64,000 bases of DNA from Liquidambar formosana. Its lineage: Eukaryota; Streptophyta; Magnoliopsida; Saxifragales; Altingiaceae. A program made the translations under genes and the position numbers. The notes below the pieces were generated by a model. It was not told the DNA's origin and made no database searches. It was given only the letters and a program-made list of their open reading frames with translations. Numbering within the stretch: position 1 is the first letter of the stretch; each line of letters opens with the position of its first letter. Below are positions 1 through 10,936 of the stretch, piece after piece. Location of the stretch: NCBI GenBank assembly GCA_039720395.1, contig CM077834.1:4236607-4300606 (forward strand), read 5' to 3'.

Positions 1-877
1 CCATAAACAAAAAAGAAATAAGCTAAATTTGAGCCAACTTCAATAAGCTAGCTCAATGTGCAATTGTGCATCGTCATCACTCATTAACTATTCAACTTCC
101 AAAGAGGCTTAGTATCATCTTGTTGTTCTGAGTCAACTGAAGGAGTACTAATGCCAGCCCCAACACTTGAGCTATCTTGATTCATTCCTATTAACAGCAA
201 GGATGCAATTTCATAAACTAATGTTACAGCAACATCACAGGTTTTTTTTTATTTTTAAATAAAAAAGAGGAGAAGGGTTAGGGTTTACCCAAAAACCCAT
301 TTTGCAGAAAAATTAGAGAAAAAAAACTGATCAACAATACAAAGAAGAAGAAGTACAGAGAAGAAGAAGAAGAAGAAGGAGGAGGAGGAGGAGGAGGAGA
401 CTTACTTGAAACAATGGAATGCCAATTGATGAAATCTCCAGGTAAGAGAGGTCTCTGCCTTCGTCCCTCCTTCTAGATCTGCTCTTTCTCTCTGTCCTTC
501 TCAATCGCCTCTCTCTCTCTCTGCTTCGAGGTCTCGATCGCCGGCTCGCCAGTCGCCACGGTCTCTCGGCTCTCCCTTTCTCTCTCTCTGTTTCTGGTTG
601 GGAACGGTAGGCAGCAAGGGCACGAATGGGGGTTTGGGGATTAACAAGAGGAATTTTTAGGCTTTTGCAAAATCACCCCTCAACTATTAAAAACAACTAA
701 AATTACCCCTTGTAAAACATTTTAAATTTATATATCTTACCCCGCCGTGTCCCTTCCGTGTCCGAAATTAATTTAATTTTTTTATTTTCCCATACGGCTC
801 ATGTCGGACACGTGTTTGGGGCGTACCTGTGTCCGACACAGCCACGACACCATTTTCGGAGTGTCCGTGCTTCCTAG
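1..877 (-). mobile_element. 5' part of a BED-type hAT transposon, running off the left edge
   Basis: The right end (861-877) reads, on the minus strand, CTAGGAAGCACGGACAC. This is the same terminal repeat found at both ends of the small element at 52581-52960, which has an 8-bp target duplication. Inward on the minus strand come a GA/GGA-rich leader (about 345-400), CT-rich stretches (about 480-600), and a short reading frame at 185-84. This is the layout expected of the 5' end of an autonomous-type hAT element. The other end lies outside the window, so the target duplication (right copy would begin GTGAGAAC at 878) cannot be confirmed. Confidence 0.55.
84..185 (-). CDS. N-terminal fragment of a BED zinc-finger hAT transposase-like protein
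   Basis: The minus-strand ATG at 185-183 opens a 33-codon frame that ends at TAA 86-84. It starts MNQDSSSVGAGISTPSVDSE and ends with an acidic stretch followed by KPLWK. Plant hAT transposases and RICESLEEPER-like proteins often have a Ser/acidic N-terminus leading to a Lys-Pro-Leu-Trp-Lys stretch at the start of the BED finger. The frame stops right after this motif, so either an intron begins here (a GT lies inside the last codons) or the copy is broken. The family assignment rests on a short peptide and the nearby hAT terminal repeat. Confidence 0.4.
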   Translation of the reverse strand: MNQDSSSVGAGISTPSVDSEQQDDTKPLWKLNS

Positions 878-912
878 GTGAGAACGTATGGAATGGATGA
901 TGTGAAACTAGG

Positions 913-1616
913 TAGGCCTGTGAAGGGATCGGGTTTTAATTCGTACCCAGAGTGATAGATCGGATATGGAAATATGGTATCACCCGTTAACTCCGGGTAG
1001 GATCTTGAATGGTCCGTTAGTTAATGGATTGAATATGGATACATGTAATCCAATCCGAGGAGACCATGTACCCAAGTATAATTATACAAGATCATCAGGT
1101 AAGCATATGTTGACATAATTTATATCAATACTTGCAATGAAAATTGTACTTTATGTATTAGTGAGATATGAGAGTATATTAAGCCAATGCAAGGGATACA
1201 ACCTCCAATACATGATGCTGATATAACTTATATTAACACGTGCTGATAGGAACATCACCGAATTATACATAATTTTATGATATATGGAGTAATATTTTAC
1301 GTTTATGTAGTTGTAATTATGCAATTATATTATCTAACAGATTTACTTTCAGTTATGAATAATACAGGAAAATCGCATCAAATTATCATACTGGGTATTC
1401 CAATTACACTCCCCAATCACATTTGGATTTCACTAGATCACAAGGGTTGGTTAGAATTGTACATTTTTATATAAGTGATTTAAATTGAATCGATCAATCA
1501 TTTTTATGTATGATTCGGATTGTGCTACTATGGTCTAAATCGAATTCGATCAATTATTTTTATGTAGTATTTGGATTGCACTACTATGGTCTGAATCTAA
1601 TTTGTTGGCATCTCTA
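913..1616. mobile_element. Possible non-autonomous hAT element (contains a nested MITE)
   Basis: The left end TAGGCCTGTGAAGGGATCGG and the reverse complement of the right end, TAGAGATGCCAACAAATT, both resemble the TAG(G/A)-(N)-TGYCAAC ends of plant hAT elements. The eight bases flanking each side do not match, so this is a resemblance only. A 172-bp Mutator-like MITE sits inside at 1089-1260. No coding frame was recognised. Confidence 0.3.
1089..1260. mobile_element. Mutator-like MITE, copy 1
   Basis: A 172-bp element flanked by perfect 9-bp direct repeats AATTATACA (1080-1088 and 1261-1269). Its ends are inverted repeats over about 30 bases, with the core GCAYRTGTTRAYATAAYTTATATCA split by small gaps. 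A second copy with the same ends and its own 9-10 bp duplication lies at 10162-10335. A 9-bp duplication is characteristic of the Mutator superfamily. Confidence 0.75.
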
Positions 1617-3204
1617 GTTGCATTGGGCAGGAGGGTTATACCTATTTTACATTCACTGATGGGTCAGAAATAGGATGAGATTTTCATACCCTTTTATCCA
1701 CTTTCACATAACAAATACTACAGAAGTATTTAATTTTTGTGAAAGGTCAATTTGATCAAATGCGTTTATATTGTGCAATTTGCACCTTTTCTTCTTTCTT
1801 TCTTTCTTTGTTTTTTCTCTCTCAAGTCATTTCAAAAGTACTCTAAAGCACTTGAAATGCCATGTCAAATAAAATGATCAAGCCAAATTAACTTTTATGC
1901 CCCATCAAATTGACTTTTATGAGCCACATGAAAAAGAACATTCACGTTATAAACCCAACACATGCATTACCTGAAATAAATACGAAGTATTTGAAAATTA
2001 GATCCAATATTCATTTTTCTTTTAGGGGTGTTTGGCCACAAGTCCCTTTTGGCGTTCTGGCACATATAAAAAGTTTAACGAACAATTAATTGCTTTAGGA
2101 GAGACGAGGGCAAGCAGCATCTTACCAAGTTTACAAAAGAAAAAAGACGAGGGCAGTGATAAGGGCAATAAATATAAATAAAAAATTTAGTAGAAGAATT
2201 ATTTTTTTAAAGGATGATGATGCCTTTGCCCTTGTGCAACCTTTGGCCCTTTTAAGTACATAAAAAATGAGATCTCCATTTACAAGGCATTCTCATATTT
2301 TTCAGACTTGATTAATCTTAAACCACTGAAATGATTAAATTCCACATGACCTCACCAAAATTTAAACAAATAAATAAATCCTACGCAATAAGAGCGGAAA
2401 GGTAGGAAAAATTCCTTCTTTCCTGCCCTACATTGTGGACAACCCTAATTTCTGTGTCTGGAGGAAAAAAATGAACAAGCCTACCAGAAAGCCTGGAGGC
2501 TGAGTATCATTAGAGACCACCTGTGACTGTGTTAATTATCATTTATATACAAACAGCTCGTTCTTTGTTATGCAGACATTTGTGGGAAAAAAATACAAAA
2601 AAGTAGAAAGAAAGATGATAGAAAGTACATGAATGCAATAGTAGCCATTGCAATTCTCATGTCAATCATTTGCAATGCAATGTGCAGATGATAAACTTTA
2701 CATTCATGCATACATATTCTGTGCAGCTATACAACATGGTACAGACCAATGCTCTTTTGCAACCTCCAAGATCAGAGAAATCAGGAATTATCTTCAAATG
2801 CATGAAGACAATAATTAAATGAAAAATTTAATCTCAATCGATATTCATTAGTGACACTGGATCATTAACCCTACCCTTTTTTTATCACTAAAATTATATG
2901 CCAAATGATCATCAAGACAAAGCGCAAACATTACACAACTCTAAATCACATTTATTGGCTCATCAGAGCAATAATACTGCCAGAGTATTTTACAAAGACC
3001 CATAATACATATTTAAACATAACATCACAAAGACAATATGCAGATAACATACGCGCAATTACAATAGCAACGCAACCAAACCCAGTTTGCTTTATTCAGG
3101 CAAGTGCTAGGATCCATATAGGAATACATACACCAATTCTATTCCAAACCACCACTTGGCTCAGAAACACAAACACCAACGATCTGTTCTTCACGGCCCA
3201 ATTC
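1617..3204. other. Intergenic, containing the VTC2 3' region
   Basis: From 1617 to about 2600 I see only AT-rich unique-looking DNA with no gene or element I can define. From about 2900 to 3204 lies the likely 3' untranslated region of the minus-strand VTC2 gene. Candidate minus-strand polyadenylation signals AATAAA are at 3096-3091 and 2956-2951. The plus-strand open frame across 2905-3219 is a shadow of this UTR. Confidence 0.5.
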
Positions 3205-5374
3205 TTACTGCAGGACTAGGCATTCCTGATTCCCAACTACCATAGTAGGGTGGGAGCTTTTGTCGATGGGATTAAACTCTTCGGGAGGTTGAGGTGTGAC
3301 ATTTCCATTTCCGTTTCCATTATCACCACCAGCGATGGCTTCAAAGATAAGAGCATTGACTTCTTGGAACCTCTCCTCAGAAAGGGAGACCTCTGCAAGC
3401 AGCCTCCAAGCGTTTTCCTCAGACGCCTCTTCGTAGTCCTTCTTCCTTTTCAGCACCATATGTCCACTAATTTCCCAGACTGCTGGGTTCACTTGGGTGT
3501 CCAGAAGCTCCGCACTCACTTCCCCAAGAGCTTGTTTTTCAGCATAACACTGCCAGTCAACAAGAAAAATACATAGGTAAGTAAGAGATCTACACTGGAA
3601 GAAGATAAACAGCCTATGCAAAAAAATTATGGACCAACAAAGTCGCACAAAAAAAAATGGGTTCCAATTTTATTACCTGTGGAAGGAGAAAGACCCGTTT
3701 TCCACAATCAGAGATGAGAACATTGTAAGGTATGTTGTTGACTTGAAGGCAAATGCAGGAGTCTGAAACAGCATCAGATAAATCTTGCAGAGTATTTCCA
3801 CCCTCAAAGACAAGACCCCTGACTGGATAATTCAACATCTCGGAGATCTTCACCCCACCATCCAAAGTGGTTATTTTCTTGGTGGGAGCCTTCTCAATGG
3901 GAAAGGGCACAGCTAAGTAATAAGCCTGTCACAATGGAAATTATTCAATTGCCTTTTTCACGACTTAACTGATAAGTTAAACAATTGTAACAGATATCAT
4001 TAGCCAAATCTACATCAAGTTCAAAGAGTAAGATAGGGCAGTGAATAGAAACCTGGAAGTGAAGGTGGTTGATGGTTGCAAATGCACCCAGGCTGTTGTA
4101 ACCCAACCGGAAGTATGGATTTGCTGCTTCCGCAGCCATATCAAGTGCAAGCAAGAAGCTTTCACGGTCAATCCTCTGCGGCAGGCACTCAAAAATCCGA
4201 GGGATCAAAAGCACATGCCCATATTCAATTGGGCTAACCTGTTGAATTGTATATAACAAAAATTAGCTCGCCAAAAGCTTCTTCTAGTGACTTTTGTATG
4301 ACATAAAGAACAAGAACGAATTACATACATTGATGGCAACAACACTCGGAGAATTCTCAACATCAATGGGAGCATCTGGGAAGAACTGGACTTCATCATC
4401 TTCACTTGGCTCAAACTGGAAAAGCACCTCTTCCTGCCCAACTTTGGTGAAGTTAAACTTGTTCCCATCGAAGGGCTGTAGGACCTTATCAACCCGGAAC
4501 TCAGTTGGCCTCTTCTTAAGGTGGCGGCCCTCATTCAGCTGGGCGATGAATCCATGCTCACCAGGAATCACCTACACACATAAATCATCAAAGAAATTAG
4601 AACACGGCCCATACCCCAATTGTGTAAGTACTCTTATAGGTTCAATCCCATAACATTTTCAAACTAGTAAAAGAAAAAATGATAAGAGAAGCCCGGATGA
4701 AGACCTTGGTTTCGCAAGCGGTGACATCATAGCGAAAGAGCCCTCTCTGCATACGATCCTCCCACTGCCATCAAGTAGGTACAACTTTAAAACTAATATA
4801 ATTGGCAAAAACGAATACATATAAGATACACAAATTGCGATTCATCTTCCTCCTCTCTTTCTGTTTAACAAATTTACCTCCCCAAGAAGGAGCGAGTCGA
4901 GAAAGGCGACGGGAGGCTCTTTATCCTCATGGCCGAGCAAACCCTTTCCGCTGACAATCTTGTTAATCCTCTTGTAAGTGTACAAAGGGAGCTTGGCCCC
5001 TAAATAAAACGCCAGAATAAACAAAAAAAACCCAATTAATTTTGGAATCTATAACAATCAAAAAACCAGAGAATAAACAAGAACCCACTTAATTTTGAAA
5101 CCCATAACGATCAAAAACCACAAAACCCAACAAAAACCCAGCCCATTTTGAAACCCTGAACGATAAACCACAAAAGGAAAAAAAAAAGTTCATTTTGAAA
5201 CCCATAACGATTTAAAATTGCAAAATTAACCAAAAAATTTTCATTTGAAGCATTTTAACAAATACCTTTAATGCAACAATTTCTCAGGCAATTGCGACCG
5301 CAACCCTTTTGATCCTCCGCCTCCTCCTTTTGATAATTGGAAACAACAGTGGGAACCCTCTTGATCCTCAACAT
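3205..5374 (-). CDS. VTC2: GDP-L-galactose phosphorylase, complete, 7 exons
   Basis: Converts GDP-L-galactose plus phosphate to L-galactose-1-phosphate and GDP, the committed and flux-controlling step of the Smirnoff-Wheeler ascorbate pathway; the protein is soluble (cytosol/nucleus). Minus-strand exons are 5374-5266, 4999-4878, 4764-4705, 4571-4329, 4238-4053, 3925-3677 and 3549-3205. All junctions are GT-AG and in phase, giving 437 aa against 442 aa in Arabidopsis VTC2. Start: MLRIKRVPTVVSNYQK. The histidine-triad signature INHLHFQ ends exon 5; its second His is residue 238, matching the catalytic His238 known from Arabidopsis. Other conserved blocks seen are AQLNEGRHLKKRPTEFRVDK, SPIEYGHVLLIPR, WEISGHMVLKRK and the C-terminal ECLVLQ. 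No frameshift or lost residue was seen. The conserved uORF at 5701-5519 indicates ascorbate feedback at translation. The paralogue VTC5 cannot be excluded by sequence alone. Confidence 0.96.
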
Positions 5375-5518
5375 CTTCGATTTCAGCAAAATACACAAAC
5401 ACCAAGCCCAAAAAACAAACGGTAGCGAGCGAGATCTAAACGGAGCGCGATATGAAGAAATCTAATGATTTTCTTAAACAGCTATATATAAATCTTAAAG
5501 CTAATATATAGGCCTAAA

Positions 5519-5701
5519 CTAGCAGGAGGAGAAGGAAGAACCGCCGCCGGCAAGGAAAAGGAGATCAGAAGGGCTCCCGCCTTCGGACGGCAAAGCACCA
5601 CGCCCGCCGTGCGGCGAAGGGTTGCTCTCAATCACACAACCCTTGCGTCGAACCGCTCGGACATGTATGATGAGAGGCCGAATTACTCTGTGTATAGCCG
5701 T
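5519..5701 (-). CDS. Conserved non-AUG uORF of the GGP mRNA leader
   Basis: Upstream of VTC2 on the same strand, a 60-codon frame starts at ACG (5701-5699) and stops at TAG (5521-5519), 144 nt before the main ATG. It begins TAIHRVIRPLIIHVRAVRRK and continues with NPSPHGGRGALPSEGGSPSD and LLFLAGGGSSF. This peptide is the one known to be conserved in land-plant GGP leaders, where initiation at ACG lets high ascorbate repress translation of the main frame. The frame is also open upstream of the ACG (back to at least 5740) but has no ATG there, so ACG is chosen from published work on the family. Conservation of this peptide in a leader supports a functional regulatory element. Confidence 0.9.
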   Translation of the reverse strand, partial: TAIHRVIRPLIIHVRAVRRKGCVIESNPSPHGGRGALPSEGGSPSDLLFLAGGGSSFSSC

Positions 5702-5950
5702 GATGTTTGCAACTCGTCTGACCCGGGTCTTACCCCACAAATCCTCTCTTTCTCTCCCTACAATTCAATTCCCTCGCCCCCAAACACATCAAAAAAGAAA
5801 CCTTCACACAAAAACACCTCCTTTCACCTTCTTCCAATATCGATGTTTTCTAAGAGTCTGAATATCTGATTGAAGTGAAGGGAAGCACCAGATTTTTGGG
5901 TTTTGAGAATTGTTTTGATGGTGTGATGGGAAAATAGGTAGAGGGAGGGT

Positions 5951-5958
5951 TTTAAATA
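5951..5958 (-). promoter_or_regulatory. Candidate TATA box for VTC2
   Basis: Minus-strand TATTTAAA lies about 250 bp upstream of the uORF ACG. A transcript starting about 30 bp downstream (near 5920) would contain the whole uORF in a leader of about 550 nt, a normal size for this gene family. The C/A-rich stretch between 5750 and 5850 fits a leader. Not proven as a start site. Confidence 0.4.
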
Positions 5959-6071
5959 GATAAGAAGGGTATGAGGAGAAGATAGGGGAAATGGTGGTTG
6001 TGGTTGTGGTTGTGCCCTGTTGTACTATTTTGGTCTCGTGGCATTGGTGCTTCTGTGATACGAAGACAATT

Positions 6072-6074
<3 letters not shown>

Positions 6075-6105
<31 letters not shown>
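6075..6105. repeat. (GA)n microsatellite
   Basis: An uninterrupted GA dinucleotide run of about 15 units in the distal VTC2 promoter. GA/CT tracts are common near plant promoters; no function is implied. Confidence 0.9.
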
Positions 6106-6110
<5 letters not shown>

Positions 6111-8407
6111 AGAAGAGGGTGAACAATTGGCTACGCGCCACGGTGAACCGTCTCCCCCTGAATGGGTACGAGAAAGGGACCACCTTGAACGTACGGGGGT
6201 AGCAGATGAGGACCATTTCTTGTTTGTTTGGTATTGAGGAAAGAGCTACGTCCTGCGCTTTTGTGGACTTGTAGCCATGGGATGATTGGAGGGTGCTGAA
6301 CGGGCCACGGATTTTGGGAACTGGGAAAATAGTTCCACGCGCTCATTGTGTTTGTTTCTTAGCACATTTTCGTTTGTGGGGATGGCTTGTAATTATAACC
6401 AAAAAAAATTAAAAATTTGAAGAAGATAATTGTTAAGAGCAGCCACATTGTCTGACATTTAGCTCAAGTTGGTTTGATAAAATATTCTCCGAAGTTTTAT
6501 TATGAGTAAGTTTTTGGGGAATACTCTCATTAATATTTTAAATAATTAAATTACTCAAATTCAATTTATGATTGCTTTGATGAGATTCGTTTGAGTTAGT
6601 TTGTAGTCATATTTTATTTTTAAACTTGTTTATTTATCAAGCCAAACCTGAATAAGCTGTTCTTTAACTTGACTTAGAACGATTACAGTCCAAAAAAATC
6701 TCCAAGAAATCCTCACCAATTTGGTTTAATAGTGAATGAAAACTTTGGTGGGGTGGGGGGAAACTTGATAAGATGAATTTATCCTTTTTTTAAGTTCCAA
6801 TAAAAGCATTTAGTAATTTGCAATGAAAAAAATAATTAAGAAGATAATACACAAACAATATTCTCATTAATCATTCTATTAGGTTGGTTAGGATACTTGA
6901 TTTATTGACAGGGTTCACTAAAAATAAAATAAAAAATCTAGAAAATTGTTTACTATGTTGATCCCATAGTAATGAAGTCATTATTATACATATTGGGTTC
7001 TCAATAAAAAGATAACGCTATTGAGAAAATAAATTCTAAGGACAATTTAGTTGATGAAATAAAAGTGATCCACAAGCAATGCAAACCTTGTAAAAAATTT
7101 TGACAAAATAATGTTTGACTTGCAGAGTTGTAGTTGATGAAATTAAATTGATATTATCAAGCAACCCATTAAACCGTAAGTTTTGATAATTTTTTTTTAT
7201 CAATTGATACGAGTGAAAATTGTTTGTTCTCATTTCAATTACTACTAAATCGTTGTTGTGAATAATTTTTTTTTTTCCAAATAAACTCGATGATATAAAT
7301 CATTTCTTATCATCGGCCTCGCTCTTCTATATTTTTATTTTTTATTATATTATATATATATATTTTTTTTTTTTTTTTTTTTCTTCAAAGATCAGCCTTA
7401 TACCTTAGGTGATATATTTTTCCTCGTTCAGAGAAAATTCCTAACATAATCCCAGAAAACATAACTTAGGACTGAAGGTTTGTACGTAGAACGGGCCAGA
7501 AGAAAAACATCATAATCTATGGGACCACACATGACCTTTCACACTTAGGAAATTTCGTTGTAGAGATGAAATGGCAGGAATACCCTTGTGAGTGGGGGGA
7601 GCGTGTGGCCCAGACTAGGTGTCGTAGTTGGGAATCCCTATCTCTGGCAAACTTTCTCGTGAACTTTTTATAAGACTATTATTCAATGTCCACACGTGGA
7701 CCCACATCGTATTTTTATCATTTCTTGTACTGAAAATCACCACGTGGGATGTTGTTTTGCCCCTCTTTGATTGGACTACATTTATTTTCTATTTATTATT
7801 TAAATGGCTCCTTATGACTATGTGTGAAACGAGACAGATGGCAACAAATTGTGAGAGAAAAGCTGCAAGATTCGGAATCTAGGACAGGGATAATTCCACG
7901 TTGTAGCAGACTATGAAAGCGCCATACGTATTTGGTTTGAGGGGGGCAAATCCATTACTTTTGACAATTTTCCCTTCTTTTTTTTTTTTTTCTTTTTAAT
8001 CTAAAACTTATAATTAACATTGACCTAGTGAATTGCTTCTCATTAATCACTAATTTCAAGTAATAAAAATGTCGTTGGACTTTCTTTAACAGTGTCCCAA
8101 AAAGGAGATAAAGATGGAATAGTGAGAATTAATAATATTAATCCTAATCTATTTTTACGTTACACCATGAGAGTTATTAAAGAAGGCTTTAAAATATTTC
8201 CTTTTTATGAACCGAAAAATTCTCCGTCCAATTTCAAAGATTTTGATACTTTTATTTGCAAAACTATTTTCACTCAATAAAATTTATTCTAAACATTAAC
8301 TGATACAAGTTAGACAATCAATAAATTTACTTAAATGGAGGAAATCCATTAGATTAAAGATTTGAATATTTATAGGCATTAATAATATCAATAATAAGCA
8401 GATAACT
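6106..8407. other. Intergenic, nothing recognised
   Basis: AT-rich DNA with homopolymer T runs (for example 7363-7382 and 7979-7992) and an AT-repeat at about 7340-7361. Short open frames (for example 7036-7233, 7628-7882, 8092-8280) show no recognisable motif or splice context, and I do not call them genes. Confidence 0.5.
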
Positions 8408-8504
8408 AAAAAAACACATGTTATAAAATTCATGTCAAGCCACCAGACCTAAGACTTGAACACTTGATTAGCTAATTTCTTATACTTTTACCACTAGACC
8501 ATCA
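8408..8504 (-). mobile_element. tRNA-derived SINE fragment
   Basis: Read on the minus strand from 8504: GATGGTCTAGTGGTAAAAG resembles a tRNA-type box A (TRGYNNARNNG). About 30 bases later comes GTGTTCAAGTCTTAGG, resembling a degenerate box B (GGTTCRANNCC). It then leads into an A/T-rich tail. The spacing fits a pol III internal promoter, but the sequence does not fold as a complete tRNA. A target duplication could not be fixed. Confidence 0.45.
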
Positions 8505-9132
8505 CTTTTTATAGTTAATAAGTGGTTACTTATAGAGTTAGCGGTGAGGAGGAAGCTTCATTTTACTGATCTTGTAATTATTTGATCAACGAGGCATCAT
8601 CACATTCAACCTGACTAATCGGATATGGATAGGGCTAATGCACGCTTTGTCAATTAATGTTTAAGATAAACTTATATGATAATTAGTTTCGAAACTCTGA
8701 GAAAGAGTTGAAAGTTGAATTCGAAGGACTCTTACTCTTCTAACACAAATTCCTGAAACCATTAGTCAATAGATTCACTTTTTGATATTCATTATTATTA
8801 TTTTTGGTAAATTACATTAAGACCTCCTATAGAATCTGAAAGATACAAATACACCCCCTCATGTTTATAAAATTACACTGACACTCCTTTACTTTTCAAT
8901 AGATAAAAACCTCCTATTATCAACAAATAGACGCCAATGTTTCTTTATAAGTTTCAATTTGAGATTACTTACTTAACAAATGAGTAAATTATAAATGCAA
9001 CATGTTGTTTTGTTCTTACAAAGAAAACTACAAAAGGCTTATCACCAAGGATAGATATTTTGATTCCTCCATTTCAAACTTAGGGAGAGAGATAAGCAAC
9101 CAAACACATTGCCAAGACAAAGAGGAAACTTC
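8505..9132. other. Intergenic, nothing recognised
   Basis: No gene, repeat or motif I can defend is visible here; the base composition resembles the flanking DNA. Confidence 0.5.
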
Positions 9133-9318
9133 TGGGTAATTGTAATATTTTCTGAGCCAATGGGACTCACCCAACTCTTTGAAACATTATCCAACTATCA
9201 TACAAGGGCAACAGCTAGGTTGGGACCCAAAAACCATGTTATTAAATCTGACAAGTGTCGGTCATCCATTGTCTCTCTGTCTGCCCAATTGGATAGACTC
9301 ACAGAGGATAATTACCCA
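9133..9318. mobile_element. Inverted-repeat MITE candidate
   Basis: The two ends are imperfect inverted copies of each other over about 40 bases. The left begins TGGGTAATTGTAATATTTTC and the reverse complement of the right begins TGGGTAATTATCCTCTGTGA; both then run to a CCAATGGG/CCAATTGGG block. No clear target duplication was found, so the superfamily is unassigned. The overlapping open frames at 9109-9409 are best explained as chance frames across this element. Confidence 0.45.
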
Positions 9319-10161
9319 ATGGTTTAAATTTTTCCTATTGTCAAGTCTCAGCAAATATTGGACTACTATCTGGCCTTTTCATACAGAAAACGATGATTGT
9401 AATTATTGAGTCTATGTAATATTTAATTATTTATAAGATAAGATTTTTTCAACTAATCATGGTTGCTTAGACCAAACAAACTTTTTAGATGGTAGTGGGT
9501 TAAGGCCTAAGGGTAGCAACCAACCTTAGGTTGACCGATCAAATAGAGTCTCCTCCAAAATAATCTTTTACCAAAGTATGCATGTGGGCTTTTTCTTATT
9601 TATTTATTTAATTTTATTAAGAGATTTAGATATGAACCTGCCTAATCCCCTATCTCAAATACATTCAACAATTATAGGCATAAATTTTCATGTGGCTTTC
9701 CCACCCGAACTGGCTTCCTGTATGTGACTGAATTGTCCTTTTTCACTGTTGCAAACGTGCAATGGACCCCAAAGAAGGTTAGTTCATTGAAAAAAACATT
9801 TAGCGTACTAAAAAGAGTCACATCGGTGGACGCCCTAAAAGGGCTTGGGGTTGGCGCTTCACGTGAGGGCCGTGGCCCGTGGGGGGGCCTTATTAGCTCG
9901 TACAAACTAGGTTGGACATATCCATATTGGGATTTGGCTTGGTACCTTGCCTATTCAACTATTTTTCTCAAATGTGGTAGCCTTCATGTCAATCCATTAT
10001 GGGTAATTATTGAAAAAATAAAATTTTAACTAGTTGGTACAATTCATTATGGTAAATGAAGTGGGTAGATTTGTCTTGTTACTTTATCATTTTTCCAATT
10101 TCTTCCCCCCCCCCCCCCCCCCCCACACACACACACATATATATTACAATCTACTAAAGTA
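9319..10161. other. Intergenic, with a poly-C/CA/TA microsatellite
   Basis: No gene recognised. At 10105-10124 there is a run of 20 C followed directly by a CA repeat and then a TA repeat to about 10143. The 101-codon frame at 9724-10029 has no familiar motif or homologous signature and is not called. Confidence 0.6.
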
Positions 10162-10335
10162 GGATGATGATCAGGTAAGCATGTGTTAATATAACTTATA
10201 TCAATACCCGCATTAGGAGTTGTACCTTGTGCATTAGTGGGATATGAGGTACATTAGACTAATATAAGGGATACAATCCCTAATGCATGGTGTTGATATA
10301 ATTTATATCGATATATGCTGATGGGAACATAACTG
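10162..10335. mobile_element. Mutator-like MITE, copy 2
   Basis: Same family as 1089-1260: about 174 bp, with the shared subterminal block ATCAGGTAAGCATRTGTTRA and an inverted copy of it at the other end. It is flanked by a 10-bp direct repeat TACTAAAGTA (10152-10161 and 10336-10345), consistent with a 9-bp duplication plus one chance base. Confidence 0.75.
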
Positions 10336-10345
10336 TACTAAAGTA

Positions 10346-10936
10346 AACACATAAAACCACACCCTAGGGCAAGTTCTCTTTCCCTATATCCAAGTTTTAT
10401 GAGGCACACTAAGCCGATCTCGGCCACCCAGTTCTCATAGGCTTGGGTTGGCATAGTGTAACAAGGCTTTACAACCCTTTGGCCAGCCCAAACCCATTTA
10501 AACCCTAGGAAAGCCTGAATTCTTGCATAGCTACATACCTAATCATTTTTTCTCTAAGTTTGGATTTATTTATTTATTCTTTTCCTTTTTTGCCGACAGG
10601 GTGTTCTAGATTCAACTTAATTCATTCATTGGGTACGAGTAAAGCCATCATCCACTCCACATAAGTTAACACCCATGATTTCTCCAACCCTACCCAAGTA
10701 AGGCTATCGAAGTTACAGTCTTTTTCCCTGGTCGGGCCAGACTGGCCGGTTGAAATTGGGCCAGATTCAAGTTTTTAAGGCCTTGGCCAGTCCAAGCTTG
10801 GGCCTTCAAAAGTCAATCCATCGCATCAAGTTGATAAGCATGATTTCATTTTCCAACCAACTATAATAAAGTTTTATAATCCACATCTTTGGTAGTTGAC
10901 AGCTGGCTGATAAAAAACTTACCCGCAAATCTATTA
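10346..10936. other. Intergenic, nothing recognised
   Basis: Contains GGCC-rich stretches around 10430-10500 and 10730-10810 of the kind seen in degraded transposon ends, but no pair of ends or coding frame could be defined. Confidence 0.4.

Noticed and set aside
2905..3219. 104-codon plus-strand frame
   Set aside because: Lies in the VTC2 3' untranslated region on the opposite strand, no recognisable motif.
5609..5869. Plus-strand open frames opposite the VTC2 leader
   Set aside because: They are antisense to the conserved uORF and leader; no splice or promoter context.
9724..10029. 101-codon frame of unknown type
   Set aside because: No domain, no homologous pattern, unusual Gly/Trp mix consistent with chance; GC-rich stretch only.
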